Of a stretch of DNA of 64,000 nucleotides, positions 15,331 to 22,342 are shown in pieces. Made by a program: the position numbers and the translations under genes. The notes under the pieces are model-generated. The model searched no databases. It saw only the letters and a program-made list of their open reading frames with translations, and was not told the origin of the DNA. Source of the DNA: Barnesiella sp. WM24 (GTDB lineage Bacteria; Bacteroidota; Bacteroidia; Bacteroidales; Muribaculaceae); the NCBI RefSeq assembly GCF_004570975.1, contig NZ_SPPC01000005.1, forward strand, positions 1-64,000, in the 5' to 3' direction. Numbering within the stretch: position 1 is the first letter of the stretch; each line of letters opens with the position of its first letter.

Positions 15331-15747
15331 TCACCAGTTGTGTCTAAGTTTGGGAAATGAATAATAGGAGGTGCCGAAGCCGGGGCTGTCGTCATTAGAT
15401 CCGGCAAGAGGAAGGTCGGGGACGATTTTGCCTGCCTGTACGCCCTCGAGCCATTTTATGGCGCGCTCATATCGCTCCTTGCGGATTTCGCTGCCCATCT
15501 TCTGCGGCTGCGAAGCTGTGAGGTGATAAAGTACAATGTCAGCGGTGTACATCACTAAAAGCTTGTTGCGGTCATTGCCTGTTGCTGCGAAAATGGCCGC
15601 TGTGTCATATACGGGGCGAAGATAGCCTGATATTTCCTCAATGGCCTCTGCCTCGGCATTGGCTATATTTTCAGGTGATGACTGCGACACGACTTTCAAG
15701 GCCGCATCACCAATCACCACTTTGTAATCTTCGGTATCTATAAACAT
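15331..15747 (-). CDS. DUF1320/gp36-like head-completion protein
   Basis: 138 aa from the ATG at 15747; a longer frame overlaps the terminase and is unlikely. The order FIDTEDYKVVIGD ... EEISGYLRPVYD ... NKLLVMYTADIVLYHLTA is that of DUF1320 (Mu gp36) and other head-tail adaptor proteins. It lies one base from the terminase stop and three from the portal start, all coupled. Confidence 0.75.
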   Translation of the reverse strand: MFIDTEDYKVVIGDAALKVVSQSSPENIANAEAEAIEEISGYLRPVYDTAAIFAATGNDRNKLLVMYTADIVLYHLTASQPQKMGSEIRKERYERAIKWLEGVQAGKIVPDLPLAGSNDDSPGFGTSYYSFPKLRHNW

Positions 15748-15748
15748 A

Positions 15749-17317
15749 TTACCACATATTTTTAGGCGAGCGACGGGGAATCGCCACCGGTTTGAAAACT
15801 TCCTGACGAGTGCTGCGCTGCAGATACCAGATAGCACCCTCGTCGGCATCCGGCGCGTCATCATGCACGCGGGAGCCCCGCTCGATAGCCAGGGTCTGCT
15901 CGATGCCGACCTCCATGTCAGGGGACTCCTTCAGAGCCTCGTTGTAAAATACGAAGCCACGCTCCCACAGCGGCGACACCGCTTCGATGCGCTGCACCTT
16001 TTCCGGCTTCATCCTGGTGTCCGGCAGTATGGGCAACTGGTACCCACGGATATTTCCCTCGGCGGCGAACTCGTCGAGGATGATGTCCTGCATGAAATTG
16101 GCCTCCATGAAGAAGGATATTGCCACACGGTCACGTGTGCGCTCATAGAGGTCATAGAGCCAGCGCACCATTCCGGACACTGTGTCCTGGCGGACATAGC
16201 AGGCAATGAGGTGCAGCTCTGTTCCGATCTTGCCCCACAGGCGGCATGCCTTGTAGTCGTTTGCCGTTGTCGATTTGAATGACGGGTCAGTATAGCACAC
16301 GAGCATCTCGTACTTTTCGAGTTTCGGCATACGCTTGAAGCGTATCCACTCATGCCGGAATATGGAGCCGTCATTGATGGGGTTGTGCATCATCTCCTTT
16401 TCCCAGGCACGGTATCCCATGAAATCCTTGACAGCCTGCGCCTCTTCTTTAGTCCACTTCTCAGCCCACACCGGGTTGCCGTCACGGTCGACAGCCTTTA
16501 TCTCGGACACATGCACACCCTTTGAAGCGGCGATATTGGCAAGCACCGATTTTTTAGAAATAAGGTTGCCTACCATGATAAAGCGGCCACGGCCAACATC
16601 GAGCGCACCGAACAGAGCCTCCTTGACCCAGTCTGTGAGCTCCTTGACGCGCTTTTCATTGCGGCAGAGCTCGTCATCGTCAAGGTCATCGATCACAATA
16701 TAGTCTGGACGGGCCTCACGGTCGCGGAGGCCGCGCGGCGACTGTCCGCGGCCCACGGCGAGGAATTTTGCCCCGCCTTTGGTTTTGAACTCACCCTGCA
16801 GCCATAAGCCAAGGTTTTTCTGTTCACCAAAATCAGCGATGAACTTCTGGTTGTATTCCAGTTCCGCCTGAAGGTCACCAAGCAGACGGTTGGCGCTATC
16901 CTCAGACTTGCCGACAGTGACCATAAAATTGATAAGCCTCTTCGGCTGGAAAATCAGCCAAAGGGGAATGAACACTCCGATGTGGGTGGATTTGGCGTGG
17001 CTGCGCGGCCATTTGAACACCGCCTTCAGATTCGGCGTGTTCTTTATCGTGAGCGCCGCTTTGGTGTGGAACGGCGCATTGTGTATCACTCGGATAACCT
17101 CCCCAGTGGTCTTGTCGCTCAGGGTGAGGTAGTGTGCGAAATAATACTCGCAGAATTCGTCATAATTGGAGAGCAGCCGTTTGATGCGACGCTCCTTCTC
17201 TACAGGCGACTCCTTTACGATAGACAGGGACGCCGCCGTCATGGCCTGGACTTCGCGGCAGTGTTCCTTCCACTGCGCGAATGCCTCCTTCTGTTCCTTT
17301 GTAAGTTTAGTCGCCAT
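15749..17317 (-). CDS. Terminase large subunit
   Basis: 522 aa. ATPase domain: Walker A-like KWPRSHAKST (about residues 97-106), Walker B YIVIDDLDDDE (about 208-218). The nuclease domain has CYTDPSFKS (about 341-349) and HDDAPDADEGA near 487-497, giving the metal-binding acids. It packages headful DNA with the small subunit just upstream. Length and motif order are typical of Mu gp28-type terminases. Confidence 0.9.
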   Translation of the reverse strand: MATKLTKEQKEAFAQWKEHCREVQAMTAASLSIVKESPVEKERRIKRLLSNYDEFCEYYFAHYLTLSDKTTGEVIRVIHNAPFHTKAALTIKNTPNLKAVFKWPRSHAKSTHIGVFIPLWLIFQPKRLINFMVTVGKSEDSANRLLGDLQAELEYNQKFIADFGEQKNLGLWLQGEFKTKGGAKFLAVGRGQSPRGLRDREARPDYIVIDDLDDDELCRNEKRVKELTDWVKEALFGALDVGRGRFIMVGNLISKKSVLANIAASKGVHVSEIKAVDRDGNPVWAEKWTKEEAQAVKDFMGYRAWEKEMMHNPINDGSIFRHEWIRFKRMPKLEKYEMLVCYTDPSFKSTTANDYKACRLWGKIGTELHLIACYVRQDTVSGMVRWLYDLYERTRDRVAISFFMEANFMQDIILDEFAAEGNIRGYQLPILPDTRMKPEKVQRIEAVSPLWERGFVFYNEALKESPDMEVGIEQTLAIERGSRVHDDAPDADEGAIWYLQRSTRQEVFKPVAIPRRSPKNMW

Positions 17318-17795
17318 GGTAAACGAGTGCTCCCTTGTTGAATGATTCGATGAGGAATCCGTCCTGCAGCTTGTTGACCTTCTTGATGAACTCGATAGTT
17401 ACCTCCGGGTCTGTCTTAGCGCGGAATTCAAGATATTTGGAGAAAGCAGTGAACACCTCTATGGCGGCCACGACATTGGCCTGTGACTTGTCGAGCTTGT
17501 CGATGGCGGCGGTCAGCTTCGAGAGCTTGTCGCCGAGGCTGTCTATAAGGGCGAGGTCGCCGGATTCGTTGACTTTATCGAGCAATGTGTTTGTCGCCAG
17601 GAGTAATTTCTTTATGAGTTCCGGGCGAGTGATGGTCTTGGCAGCGCGGGTGGCCTTCCACCCGTCAGCGGTACACCATTTGGATATAGTGACTCGTGAC
17701 ACGCCTATCATCTCGGCGATTTCGGTCTGCTCCTTCCCTGAAAGATACAGGGTGCGTGCCAGGTTTCTTTTATTTTCAAGTTCAGCTTTTGTCAT
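17307..17795 (-). CDS. Terminase small subunit-like HTH protein
   Basis: 162 aa from the ATG at 17795; the longer frame runs through the promoter palindromes. N-terminal HTH (EQTEIAEMIGVSRVTISKW) followed by a long helical domain. It overlaps the large terminase start by 11 bases and is first in the leftward late operon, the usual place of the small terminase (DUF1804-type in Mu-like phages). Confidence 0.75.
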   Translation of the reverse strand: MTKAELENKRNLARTLYLSGKEQTEIAEMIGVSRVTISKWCTADGWKATRAAKTITRPELIKKLLLATNTLLDKVNESGDLALIDSLGDKLSKLTAAIDKLDKSQANVVAAIEVFTAFSKYLEFRAKTDPEVTIEFIKKVNKLQDGFLIESFNKGALVYHGD

Positions 17796-17820
17796 GTCGA
17801 TAATGATTTTGGCGCTTTTG

Positions 17821-17950
17821 CACTGCAAAAGTGCGAATATGAGGTGTGCCTTCAAAAAAAGTGTGCAACCATTGCATACAAGTGTGCAACCATTGCACAC
17901 TTTTTTGGAAACAAGCGGTTTATCTCTCACTTTTGCACCGAAAAAATCAT
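17821..17950. promoter_or_regulatory. Divergent late promoter region with palindromic operators
   Basis: Two adjacent 20-21 base repeats (17860-17880 and 17881-17900) each hold GTGTGCAA-N3-TTGCACAC, perfect in the second and with one mismatch in the first. Outside them, CACTTTTGCA occurs once facing each way (17930-17936 region plus; 17824-17836 region minus), just upstream of each operon start, as a degenerate -7 box. CTTTTGCACTGCAAAAG on the left side is also an 8-bp dyad. The symmetry suggests one activator controlling both late operons. Confidence 0.6.
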
Positions 17951-17962
17951 TATCGCACAGAC

Positions 17963-18841
17963 ATGGGCAACAGAGTAAGACTGACAAACGACACGCTCAA
18001 CAGCTACGGGTACCGCGTCCTGACCGATGGTGTGGACATCACCCAGTATGAGCGCAACCCCATACTCCTTTATATGCACAACCGCGGCAAGGCTATCGGA
18101 CTTATAAAGGACATAAAGAAAGAGAATGGCGAGATCACCGGCGAGCTCGCATTTGACGAGGCCACCGAACTTTCCACCCAGTGCAAGAAGCAGTGGGACT
18201 TCGGCTCGCTACGCATGGTGAGCATCGGCTTCGAGGTGATCGAGACAAGCGAAGCCGCGGAGCTTATCGTGCCGGGGCAGCGCTATGCGACAGTGACAAA
18301 GGCGCGCCTTATCGAAGTGTCGCTTGTCGACATCGGAGCCAACAACGATGCCATCCGGCTCCACAAGGACGGACAGTTAATAACGCTGAGCGAGGGTGGT
18401 GACTGCCCCCTTCCAAGGCTGAATCATAAACCAACCAACAACCAACCGCAAATGGACATCAAGACACTCGCCCTGACACTGGGCTTGCCGGAAACGGCAG
18501 ACGAGGCGGCCGTCAACGCGAAACTCGCGGAACTCAAAACCGCCAACGACGATGTGGAGAACATCCGCAGGGAAAACGAGCAGCTCAAACTATCACAGGT
18601 CACAGCCGCCGTAGACGCGGCCATCGCCGCCAAAAAGATCCCGGCGGAGAAGAAGCAGCACTTCCTCGACCTCGGCAAGAAGGTCGGTATCGAAACCCTT
18701 AACGCCACCCTCGACTCCATCGCTCCGGCGCAGAAACTCAGCGCCACACTCCAGACCGAACCGACTTCCGACGACGCCCCTAAGGCCGGCCCGTGGGAAC
18801 TGCGCATGGCCGAGATCCGCGAAAACCTCAAGAAACAATAA
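17963..18841 (+). CDS. Prohead protease with C-terminal scaffold
   Basis: 292 aa from the ATG at 17963; the longer frame passes through the operators. Residues 1-150 look like an HK97/Mu-type head maturation protease (YERNPILLYMHNRGKAIG, GSLRMVSIGFEV, ARLIEVSLVDIGANNDA). Residues about 165-292 are a helical, charged scaffold-like domain ending in ENLKKQ. Fusion of protease and scaffold is common just before the capsid gene. Confidence 0.75.
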   Translation: MGNRVRLTNDTLNSYGYRVLTDGVDITQYERNPILLYMHNRGKAIGLIKDIKKENGEITGELAFDEATELSTQCKKQWDFGSLRMVSIGFEVIETSEAAELIVPGQRYATVTKARLIEVSLVDIGANNDAIRLHKDGQLITLSEGGDCPLPRLNHKPTNNQPQMDIKTLALTLGLPETADEAAVNAKLAELKTANDDVENIRRENEQLKLSQVTAAVDAAIAAKKIPAEKKQHFLDLGKKVGIETLNATLDSIAPAQKLSATLQTEPTSDDAPKAGPWELRMAEIRENLKKQ

Positions 18842-18860
18842 CCGCTAACACCATACACCA

Positions 18861-19730
18861 ATGGCAATCAAAGTAGACAACACCAACTACAACGGCGAGG
18901 TACTCGAGCGCATCCTCACCGTGGCCGCCACGGGCAACGAACTCGTGGAGAAGGGTCTGATAATGGTCATCCCCGGCGTCACCAAGAAAATCAGCATCCC
19001 GCGCCTGAAAGTGGGCAAGATGCTCCAGAAGCGCAAGGAGAATCCTATTGTCGAGGACAGCAAGGGCGACTTCAACTGGTCGGAGCAGGTGCTCGAGCCC
19101 CACGACTTCATGGCCTTCACAGTGTTCAACCCCCGCTCTTTCGAGCATATCTGGCGCAAGTGGCAGTCCACCGGCAACCTCGTGTTCCGCAACCTGCCCC
19201 CCGTAGGTCAGAACGCGCTGCTCGACGCGCTCTCCAAGCAGGTGCAGTTTGAACTCGGCGACCACTATGTCAACGGAGAATATGCCGACGGCACCGACGA
19301 CACCAAGCTCATGAACGGCATCCTCACCCAGGCCGCCAAGGACAAGGACTGCGTCATCGTCGACGGAGCCGGAGAGACCACCATGCTCGGCAAGCTCAAG
19401 AAGATCCGCCGCGCCATCCCCAAGGCGATGCGTCCGAATCCGAACCTCCGCATCATCATGGGTGTCGATGACTTTGACACCTATGATGACGAACTTAAGG
19501 CTCGTGAGGCCAAGAATGCCGACGAGACCGAGGTCAACCGCAAACGCTACAATGGCATCACCATCGAGACAGTGGCCGCATGGCCCGACGGCGTGATAGT
19601 GGCCACCCTCTGCTCACCGGATGCCGACGGCAACTTCTTCGCCGCGGTCAATCTGCAGAACGACGAGTCGGTGATACAGATCGACAAGGTGAGCAACGCC
19701 TCTGAGCTGTATTCTTCAAGCTGCTCATGA
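18861..19730 (+). CDS. Major capsid protein, C-terminus lost by frameshift
   Basis: 289 aa as read. HK97-fold-like capsid with an N-arm (residues 1-80), a central QVQFELGDHYVNGEYADG helix and an NLRIIMGVDDFDTYDDEL segment. It follows the protease/scaffold gene and precedes the lysis genes. The reading ends in SSSCS at 19730, while the next frame gives a smooth continuation (FFKLLMMADTN...) to 19825. One base, probably a T at about 19711-19713, seems missing. Intact length would be about 321 aa. This is either a disabling mutation or a sequencing error. Confidence 0.75.
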   Translation: MAIKVDNTNYNGEVLERILTVAATGNELVEKGLIMVIPGVTKKISIPRLKVGKMLQKRKENPIVEDSKGDFNWSEQVLEPHDFMAFTVFNPRSFEHIWRKWQSTGNLVFRNLPPVGQNALLDALSKQVQFELGDHYVNGEYADGTDDTKLMNGILTQAAKDKDCVIVDGAGETTMLGKLKKIRRAIPKAMRPNPNLRIIMGVDDFDTYDDELKAREAKNADETEVNRKRYNGITIETVAAWPDGVIVATLCSPDADGNFFAAVNLQNDESVIQIDKVSNASELYSSSCS

Positions 19731-19825
19731 TGGCCGATACCAACATCGCCTTCGGCGAGGAATTCATCGTGATGGACACCCGCGCCACTCCCAAGTTCAC
19801 CAAAAAGGCGGCAGCCACTGAATAA
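19712..19825 (+). pseudogene. Out-of-frame C-terminal tail of the capsid gene
   Basis: In this frame the sequence encodes FFKLLMMADTNIAFGEEF and 19 more residues to a TAA at 19823-19825, four bases before the amidase gene. It reads as the natural capsid C-terminus. No slippery heptamer is present at the junction, so programmed frameshifting is unlikely; reinitiation at the ATGATG at 19727 is possible. Confidence 0.6.
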
Positions 19826-19828
19826 GCG

Positions 19829-20296
19829 ATGGCCCGGCTTAAGTATCTCGTACTGCACTGCACAGCGACACCCGAGGGGCGTGAGGTGACAGCCGCCGAC
19901 ATCAGGCGGATGCACCTTAGCCCGGTGTCGGCTGGCGGCAGGGGGTGGAAGCAGGTCGGCTATACCGACATCATCCACCTTGACGGCACCGTCGAGCGGC
20001 TTATCGATAACAACGAGGACGCCAATGTCGATCCGTGGGAAATTACCAATGGGGCCAAAGGCTACAACTCCGTCAGCCGTCATGTCGTCTATGCCGGCGG
20101 CTGTGACAGGTCGATGAATCCCAAAGACACTCGGACGCCGGCACAGTGCAAGGCTATGGAGGCGTATGTGAAAGACTTTCACCGCCGCTTCCCTGATGTG
20201 CGTATCATAGGCCACAACGAGGTCGCAGCTAAAGCCTGTCCGAGCTTCGATGTTCAAAAATGGCTCAAGTCCATTGGCATCAACCAAGCAGCCTAA
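19829..20296 (+). CDS. N-acetylmuramoyl-L-alanine amidase endolysin
   Basis: 155 aa Amidase_2 domain. Zinc ligands fit H in LVLHCTAT (residue about 9), H in SVSRHVVYAGG and H in IIGHNEV with C/D in KACPSFDV. It cuts the amide bond of peptidoglycan at the end of the lytic cycle. There is no signal peptide, so it depends on a holin or other export. It is followed by the spanin-like pair, forming a lysis cassette. Confidence 0.88.
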   Translation: MARLKYLVLHCTATPEGREVTAADIRRMHLSPVSAGGRGWKQVGYTDIIHLDGTVERLIDNNEDANVDPWEITNGAKGYNSVSRHVVYAGGCDRSMNPKDTRTPAQCKAMEAYVKDFHRRFPDVRIIGHNEVAAKACPSFDVQKWLKSIGINQAA

Positions 20297-20322
20297 ATCT
20301 CACTAACTAAATCCGAGTGGCA

Positions 20323-20829
20323 ATGACATTCAGTGAAATCCTCAACATACTTCTTGGCGGTGGCCTCCTTGCCCTTGTGGTGGGTGTCATCACGCTCAAG
20401 GCAACAGTCCGAAAGGCTAATGCCGATGCCGAGAGAGCAAAGGCCGATGCCGAAAGTGTGCGCATCACCAACACTGAGAATGCCACTCGGATTCTTGTCG
20501 AGAATATTGTAAAACCCTTAAAAGAGGAACTCAATGCAACCAGAGAAGACCTACAGGCAACGAAAAAGGAAATGGCCTCTACCAAGAGAGAGATGGCACG
20601 TCTCCGCAAAGCTGTCGAGGCTGCCTCCGCCTGCCCTTATTCTACTAATTCTAATGGCTGTCCTGTGCTTTACAAGCTGCGCGACAACCAAAAAGGCTCA
20701 GACGGAGCAGATTCAGACTGTGGTGACGGTAGAGAAGCACGATACCGTCACCGTAATAAGGCAGACCCTCAAGGAGACAGTGCCGATGAGTCAGGCTCAG
20801 ATAGCAATATCCGTGGACAGCCTCCTTAA
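20323..20829 (+). CDS. Membrane-anchored coiled-coil lysis protein (i-spanin/holin-like)
   Basis: 168 aa from the ATG at 20323. One N-terminal membrane segment (ILLGGGLLALVVGVIT) is followed by a long charged coiled coil (residues 28-105) and a cysteine motif CPYSTNSNGCPV. The last third overlaps the next gene in another frame, so composition is constrained there. Topology matches an inner-membrane spanin (Rz type), though small Bacteroidales phage proteins of this kind have also been called holins. Confidence 0.6.
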   Translation: MTFSEILNILLGGGLLALVVGVITLKATVRKANADAERAKADAESVRITNTENATRILVENIVKPLKEELNATREDLQATKKEMASTKREMARLRKAVEAASACPYSTNSNGCPVLYKLRDNQKGSDGADSDCGDGREARYRHRNKADPQGDSADESGSDSNIRGQPP

Positions 20830-21133
20830 ACTTCCGGCTGGAGCATCGTATCACAAGCGGAGCGGTCAAGCCGGAGCCGAGGTTTCCTTAAGGGGCGACA
20901 CTATATTCGTCACGGCTACCTGCGACAGCCTTCAGCGCGAAGTCGAATACTACGAGGAGCAATACCATGCCACCCTCGAAGCTCTCGATAGGCTCAAGGA
21001 GAGAGTTGAAGCGGAGCGCGAACATCGTTTAAATCCAATTAAAATCGCATTGGCGGCATTAATAACCGGGCTATTTGTCGGCGTAATTTCAACAATAATC
21101 ATTCTAACAAAGATTCAACATGGAAAAAAATAA
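20534..21133 (+). CDS. Predicted unimolecular spanin (lipoprotein plus C-terminal TM)
   Basis: 199 aa from the ATG at 20534, which has AAAGAGGAA five bases upstream. A hydrophobic run LILLILMAVLCFTSC ends in a lipobox Cys near residue 49, and the C-terminus carries a second membrane segment (IALAALITGLFVGVISTIIIL). A lipid anchor in the outer membrane and a transmembrane anchor in the inner membrane joined by a helical linker are the features of u-spanins. The N-terminal 48 residues before the Cys are long; a non-ATG start nearer the signal is possible. It overlaps the upstream gene by 296 bases. Confidence 0.6.
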   Translation: MQPEKTYRQRKRKWPLPRERWHVSAKLSRLPPPALILLILMAVLCFTSCATTKKAQTEQIQTVVTVEKHDTVTVIRQTLKETVPMSQAQIAISVDSLLKLPAGASYHKRSGQAGAEVSLRGDTIFVTATCDSLQREVEYYEEQYHATLEALDRLKERVEAEREHRLNPIKIALAALITGLFVGVISTIIILTKIQHGKK

Positions 21134-21626
21134 AAACTTCCTGTATGGCATCGGCTCTCTTGCTTTCGAGGACTTTACGATGGGCTACATTGAAAAAGGA
21201 TCATTCGATTTCGGAGGCACCAAGCCGGAGTCTGTCGATATCGATGCCGAACAGGTTCCCGATGCACCGGTTCTGACCCTCCTTCAGAAGAATGGTCAGA
21301 TTGCGCCGACCTTCAACCTCATTCAGCTCAACTACGAGAATATCGCCGCAGTCCTCGGTGGCAAACTTGTCGGGACCAAACCCAACTATACCGGCTGGGA
21401 GGCTCCTTCCGACCTCGTTCAGAAGTCCGGCAGATGGACAATCAATCTCGTGTCCGGCCAAATAATCACCATCCCAAACGGCACCATTCTCGCAAGCCTC
21501 GCTGGAAAGCTCACGCTTACCGAGGTGGCCAAAATCGAATGTCAGCTCAAGGTCAACAAGCCTGCTGACGGTTCCTCACCTTACACTATCAACGATGCGC
21601 CATCGACTACACCCGCCGGTTCGTAA
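21120..21626 (+). CDS. Probable tail tube protein
   Basis: 168 aa. Beta-rich protein starting inside the end of the spanin gene and followed immediately by the tail assembly chaperone, which is the normal place for the major tail tube protein. Segments such as GYIEKGSFDFGGTKPESVDIDAEQ and KLTLTEVAKIECQLKV fit a tube fold. Family assigned by context. Confidence 0.6.
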   Translation: MEKNKNFLYGIGSLAFEDFTMGYIEKGSFDFGGTKPESVDIDAEQVPDAPVLTLLQKNGQIAPTFNLIQLNYENIAAVLGGKLVGTKPNYTGWEAPSDLVQKSGRWTINLVSGQIITIPNGTILASLAGKLTLTEVAKIECQLKVNKPADGSSPYTINDAPSTTPAGS

Positions 21627-21629
21627 CGT

Positions 21630-22106
21630 ATGGATGATAAGACAATCAGACTAATCCAACAGGAGGCAGCGGAGGCACTCTTAAATGTGGGCGTCTCCCT
21701 CCCCCTGAAGGAGTTCCGGCTACCGTTCCGAAAGCGACCGATAGTCTTGCGGGTGACGATGCGCCGCCCCTGTATGTCCGGCCAAATCGAAATTGCTCGG
21801 ACATATTTGTCAATGGGAGTCAAAAGCTCTGAGATGGAGAAATTCTCCAAGGAGGAGCAGATGCAGTTCCTCGCCAAACATGGAAATAAGGTCTGCCGGA
21901 TGATTGCCCTTACTCTTGGCAGAACAGTATTTGCAAGACCTCTTACATGGTTCGTGCGGCACTTTGTACGCTACGAGTATCAGATGGCGGCTGTGAGGAA
22001 GTTTGTCAGCCTCATGGGAACCGACCCTTTTATTCCTATTATCAAATCAGCCGAGAAGACAAATCCGATGCGGCTGAGACTGAGCCAAAAAAAGAAGGGG
22101 AGTTAA
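21630..22106 (+). CDS. Tail assembly chaperone, short form
   Basis: 158 aa, helical. It has no obvious motif but lies between tube and tape measure, contains a slippery site just before its stop, and overlaps a second frame that continues into the tape measure start. This is the layout of gpG/gpGT in siphophages: chaperones that coat the tape measure during tail assembly. Confidence 0.7.
   Translation: MDDKTIRLIQQEAAEALLNVGVSLPLKEFRLPFRKRPIVLRVTMRRPCMSGQIEIARTYLSMGVKSSEMEKFSKEEQMQFLAKHGNKVCRMIALTLGRTVFARPLTWFVRHFVRYEYQMAAVRKFVSLMGTDPFIPIIKSAEKTNPMRLRLSQKKKGS
22088..22094 (+). promoter_or_regulatory. -1 frameshift slippery site A AAA AAG
   Basis: The heptamer A-AAA-AAG is in the correct phase with the short-form frame (CAA AAA AAG). 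A slip moves the ribosome into the frame open to 22342, twelve bases before the zero-frame stop at 22106. It is the strongest class of -1 site in bacteria. Confidence 0.75.
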
Positions 22107-22342
22107 CGACTCACTACGAGAATTCCCATAGCCCCTTCGGATTCCTGTGGCAAGTGGCTACCGCTACAGGGTGGACTATTGACTATATACTCCACAAGGT
22201 CAATTATCAAACACTAATCATGATGCTGAGCGATGCACCCCGGTACATTGAGAAACGAAACTCAAAGCCGGATGCCGGAACTTCGGCAGAGGATGAAGCC
22301 AACGAAATAGCAGGATTTTTCAGAAGCAACCTCTCACAATGA
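22094..22342 (+). CDS. Frameshifted C-terminal extension of the tail chaperone
   Basis: Continuation in the -1 frame from the slippery site adds about 82 residues (start EGELTTHYENSHSP). The fusion with the upstream frame would be about 236 aa, the gpGT equivalent. The extension has its own stop, overlapping the tape measure ATG by four bases. An independent start at 21947 is possible but less likely. Confidence 0.65.
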   Translation, partial: EGELTTHYENSHSPFGFLWQVATATGWTIDYILHKVNYQTLIMMLSDAPRYIEKRNSKPDAGTSAEDEANEIAGFFRSNLSQ

